DNA from: Clostridiaceae bacterium
GTDB taxonomy: Bacteria > Bacillota > Clostridia > Lachnospirales > Lachnospiraceae
DNA length: 44,093 nucleotides
Assembly: GCA_902362865.1 (NCBI GenBank)
Contig: CABIYE010000028.1
Coordinates: 1 to 44,093 of the forward strand
Direction: 5' to 3'
The notes under the pieces are model-generated. The model was not told where the DNA came from. It worked only from the letters and a program-made list of their open reading frames with translations, and did not search any database. The position numbers and the translations under genes were made by a program. Shown one piece after another: positions 42,772 through 44,093 of this stretch. Every line of letters starts with the position of its first letter. Positions within the stretch are counted from its first letter, which is position 1.

Positions 42772-42782
42772 CTCACCTATAC

Positions 42783-42811
42783 AGTATATCCTCTTTCTTC
42801 CCGAAAAGTAA
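42783..42811 (-). promoter_or_regulatory. cls promoter
   Basis: On the minus strand TTACTT (42806-42811), a 17-base spacer and TATACT (42783-42788) lie just upstream of the cls start. It is back to back with a plus-strand promoter at 42831-42859. Confidence 0.6.
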
Positions 42812-42830
42812 CCCTAAAATCGCAAATCAC

Positions 42831-42859
42831 TTGCACTTCCCTAAAAACAATGCTAAAAT
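42831..42859 (+). promoter_or_regulatory. Promoter of the small membrane protein gene
   Basis: TTGCAC (42831-42836), a 17-base spacer and TAAAAT (42854-42859) lie 41 bases before the GTG start. Confidence 0.75.
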
Positions 42860-42899
42860 GAAACTTGTGAAATTACATTAGATATAGGAGGGTTCCCCC

Positions 42900-43349
42900 G
42901 TGAGTAAGGTGACACTGGTTTTATTAATCATATTGGCCGTATTGATTATTGCAGTCGTTGTATTGTATTTTTTAGGAAAGAGAGCCGAAAAAAAGCAGGC
43001 AGAACAGCAAGAACAGTTGGACGCTGTCAAGCAGACCGTCTCCATGCTGATTATCGATAAAGGAAAGCTGCGGTTAAAAGACGCCGGTTTCCCCTCTTTT
43101 GTGGTAGAGAACACGCCGAAATACCTGCGCCGTTCCAAAGTGCCGGTCGTTAAGGCAAAGGTTGGCCCAAAGATTATGACTTTCATGTGCGATGCTTCTA
43201 TCTTCCCACAGGTTCCGATCAAGAAAGAAGTTAAAGCAACCGTGAGCGGCATCTATATCACATCCGTAAGAGGAATCCGCGGACCACTTGAGGCACCGGA
43301 AAAGAAAAAAGGATTTATGGCCCGCTTAAAAGAAAAAGCCGGAAAATAA
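42900..43349 (+). CDS. Membrane-anchored hypothetical protein (149 residues)
   Basis: The protein has one N-terminal membrane segment (VTLVLLIILAVLIIAVVVLYFL, about 4-25), a basic Gln-rich helical stretch (RAEKKQAEQQEQLDAVKQT) and a beta-rich domain (about 48-130: MLIIDKGKLRLKDAGFPSFVVENTPKYLRRSKVPVVKAKVGPKIMTFMCD). The C-terminus is Lys-rich. The start is GTG, eight bases after AGGAGG. The domain is probably cytosolic, given the positive residues after the membrane segment. I believe the family is common in Lachnospiraceae but cannot name a function. Confidence 0.85.
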   Translation: MSKVTLVLLIILAVLIIAVVVLYFLGKRAEKKQAEQQEQLDAVKQTVSMLIIDKGKLRLKDAGFPSFVVENTPKYLRRSKVPVVKAKVGPKIMTFMCDASIFPQVPIKKEVKATVSGIYITSVRGIRGPLEAPEKKKGFMARLKEKAGK

Positions 43350-43353
43350 CACC

Positions 43354-43400
43354 AAGGACATCCACACCTGGTTTTCAGATGTAGATGTCCTTTATTTTTC
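43354..43400 (+). terminator. Terminator of the small membrane protein gene
   Basis: A 9-bp perfect stem (43354-43362 with 43384-43392) with further pairing toward the loop is followed by TTATTTTTC. It lies four bases after the stop codon. Confidence 0.85.
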
Positions 43401-43432
43401 TGATGCTTCTATACTATCCTCACTTCTAACTC

Positions 43433-43984
43433 CTATTTTTCTTCTGCTGCCTCCTGGTAGAGCTCTTTGAGATAGGCATAATCAAGCTCACCCTCTACGA
43501 CCTCCGCCATGATCGCATTATCCTCCGCAAGGCTGAGTACATAATTGCCTTCTTTACTTTTTCCCAGAATCACAACGGAACAATCTTCGCCTCCGATTCT
43601 CTTCGAGGAAATCTTGATTCCTAATCCATTCTCCTCACGCCCATAATAAGAACTTGTCGGCAGAATTTCCTTAATGGAAAGAGAACTCAGGCTTTCTACC
43701 ACATAATCCGCGGTCTCCGGATCATCCACAAGATATTCCTGCCCATCCGGATTATCGTAAAAATTCTCACATAGAAAGACTTCATAATCCCCGGCAGAAT
43801 CACTGTCTGCTTCAAACAGTTTTTTCACATCGGGATCCAGCTTCCGATCCTCCAGTCCTCCGGTGGTTTCGGGAGTCTCATATTCCCCTCGAACTTTAAA
43901 CGCTATGATAATCACAACTGCAAGGACACATAAGATAAGAATGAAAATAAATATCTTTTTGTCGTTAATTTTAGTCCCTTTCAT
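43433..43984 (-). CDS. Membrane-anchored hypothetical protein (183 residues)
   Basis: A basic N-terminus (MKGTKINDKK) and one membrane segment (IFIFILILCVLAVVIIIAF, about 11-29) precede an acidic extracellular part (about 33-183) rich in Asp and Glu. It contains YEVFLCENFYDNPDGQEYLVDD and a beta-pattern around GLGIKISSKRIGGEDCSVVILGK. No known family is recognised. ATG 43984 follows GAGGGGTGG. The gene converges on the previous one, with a terminator between them. Confidence 0.8.
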   Translation of the reverse strand: MKGTKINDKKIFIFILILCVLAVVIIIAFKVRGEYETPETTGGLEDRKLDPDVKKLFEADSDSAGDYEVFLCENFYDNPDGQEYLVDDPETADYVVESLSSLSIKEILPTSSYYGREENGLGIKISSKRIGGEDCSVVILGKSKEGNYVLSLAEDNAIMAEVVEGELDYAYLKELYQEAAEEK

Positions 43985-44010
43985 AATACCACCCCTCTCT
44001 GGATGCTGGT

Positions 44011-44028
44011 ACTGTAAAGTTTTACAGT
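44011..44028. promoter_or_regulatory. 18-bp palindrome upstream of the last gene
   Basis: ACTGTAAAGTTTTACAGT is symmetric over 8+8 bases with a two-base centre. It lies 27 bases upstream of the hypothetical gene ending at 43433 and may be an operator; the regulator is unknown. No convincing promoter could be placed around it. Confidence 0.5.
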
Positions 44029-44093
44029 CCTATTTTTCTTTAAAACCTTATATTTTCAAGGCATTCATCACTTTTGCAAATAAAAAAGCAATG

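Noticed and set aside
1..44093. CRISPR array, tRNA or rRNA genes
   Set aside because: No regularly spaced repeats and no tRNA- or rRNA-like sequence were seen on either strand.

Overview
The window looks like a chromosomal segment of a low-to-moderate GC, spore-forming Firmicute, most likely a gut Lachnospiraceae. The reasons are an intact spoIIID, strong AGGAGG-type ribosome binding sites, Clostridium-type sigma-A promoters, and a conjugative element of the Clostridioides difficile CTn / Tn1549 type.

Bases 1-13117 (minus strand) are one arm of an integrative conjugative element (ICE). In transcription order it carries parA, parB, two small ORFs, a small membrane protein, a Cys-rich protein, ssb, an unknown protein, two RepA_N-type initiators, a DnaC-like ATPase, pcfB, the VirD4 coupling protein, a Maff2 peptide, VirB6, PrgI and VirB4. 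The VirB4 gene is split at its conserved motor motif. A 338-nt group I intron (139-476) can be folded from the sequence and its removal restores the frame exactly. Only 55 nt further on, a second break begins with the GTGCG start of a group II intron that runs off the window. The relaxase and the other ICE end are outside the window.

Bases 13015-15190 are what is left of a second element: a tyrosine integrase cut off at its first catalytic Arg, a small excisionase-like HTH protein, a GC-rich structured leader, and a divergent promoter switch with an XRE regulator and four copies of an operator-like repeat. It lies next to the 3' end of guaA, a known integration target.

Bases 15192-23704 are chromosomal. 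They hold guaA and a 2-aminoethylphosphonate uptake and degradation operon: ABC ATPase, a permease fused in frame to its binding lipoprotein, phnW and phnX. An RpiR-family regulator and spoIIID follow.

Bases 23720-31988 are a defence island: a tyrosine recombinase flanked by 18-bp inverted repeats, then a type I restriction-modification operon (hsdM, a half-length hsdS, hsdR). Between hsdS and hsdR sits an unusual cassette: a DUF3990 (ADP-ribosyltransferase-like) gene broken by one in-frame TGA, an unknown partner protein, and a NADAR-family protein (ADP-ribose-linked glycosidase family).

Bases 32000-44093 return to core-type genes. These are glycerate kinase, a four-gene envelope operon (SLH-transglutaminase protein, MBOAT acyltransferase, AlgX/AlgJ-like SGNH protein, lipoprotein), a trigger-factor-like lipoprotein overlapping an NSS transporter, cardiolipin synthase with a large palindromic repeat at its 3' end, and two membrane-anchored hypothetical proteins.
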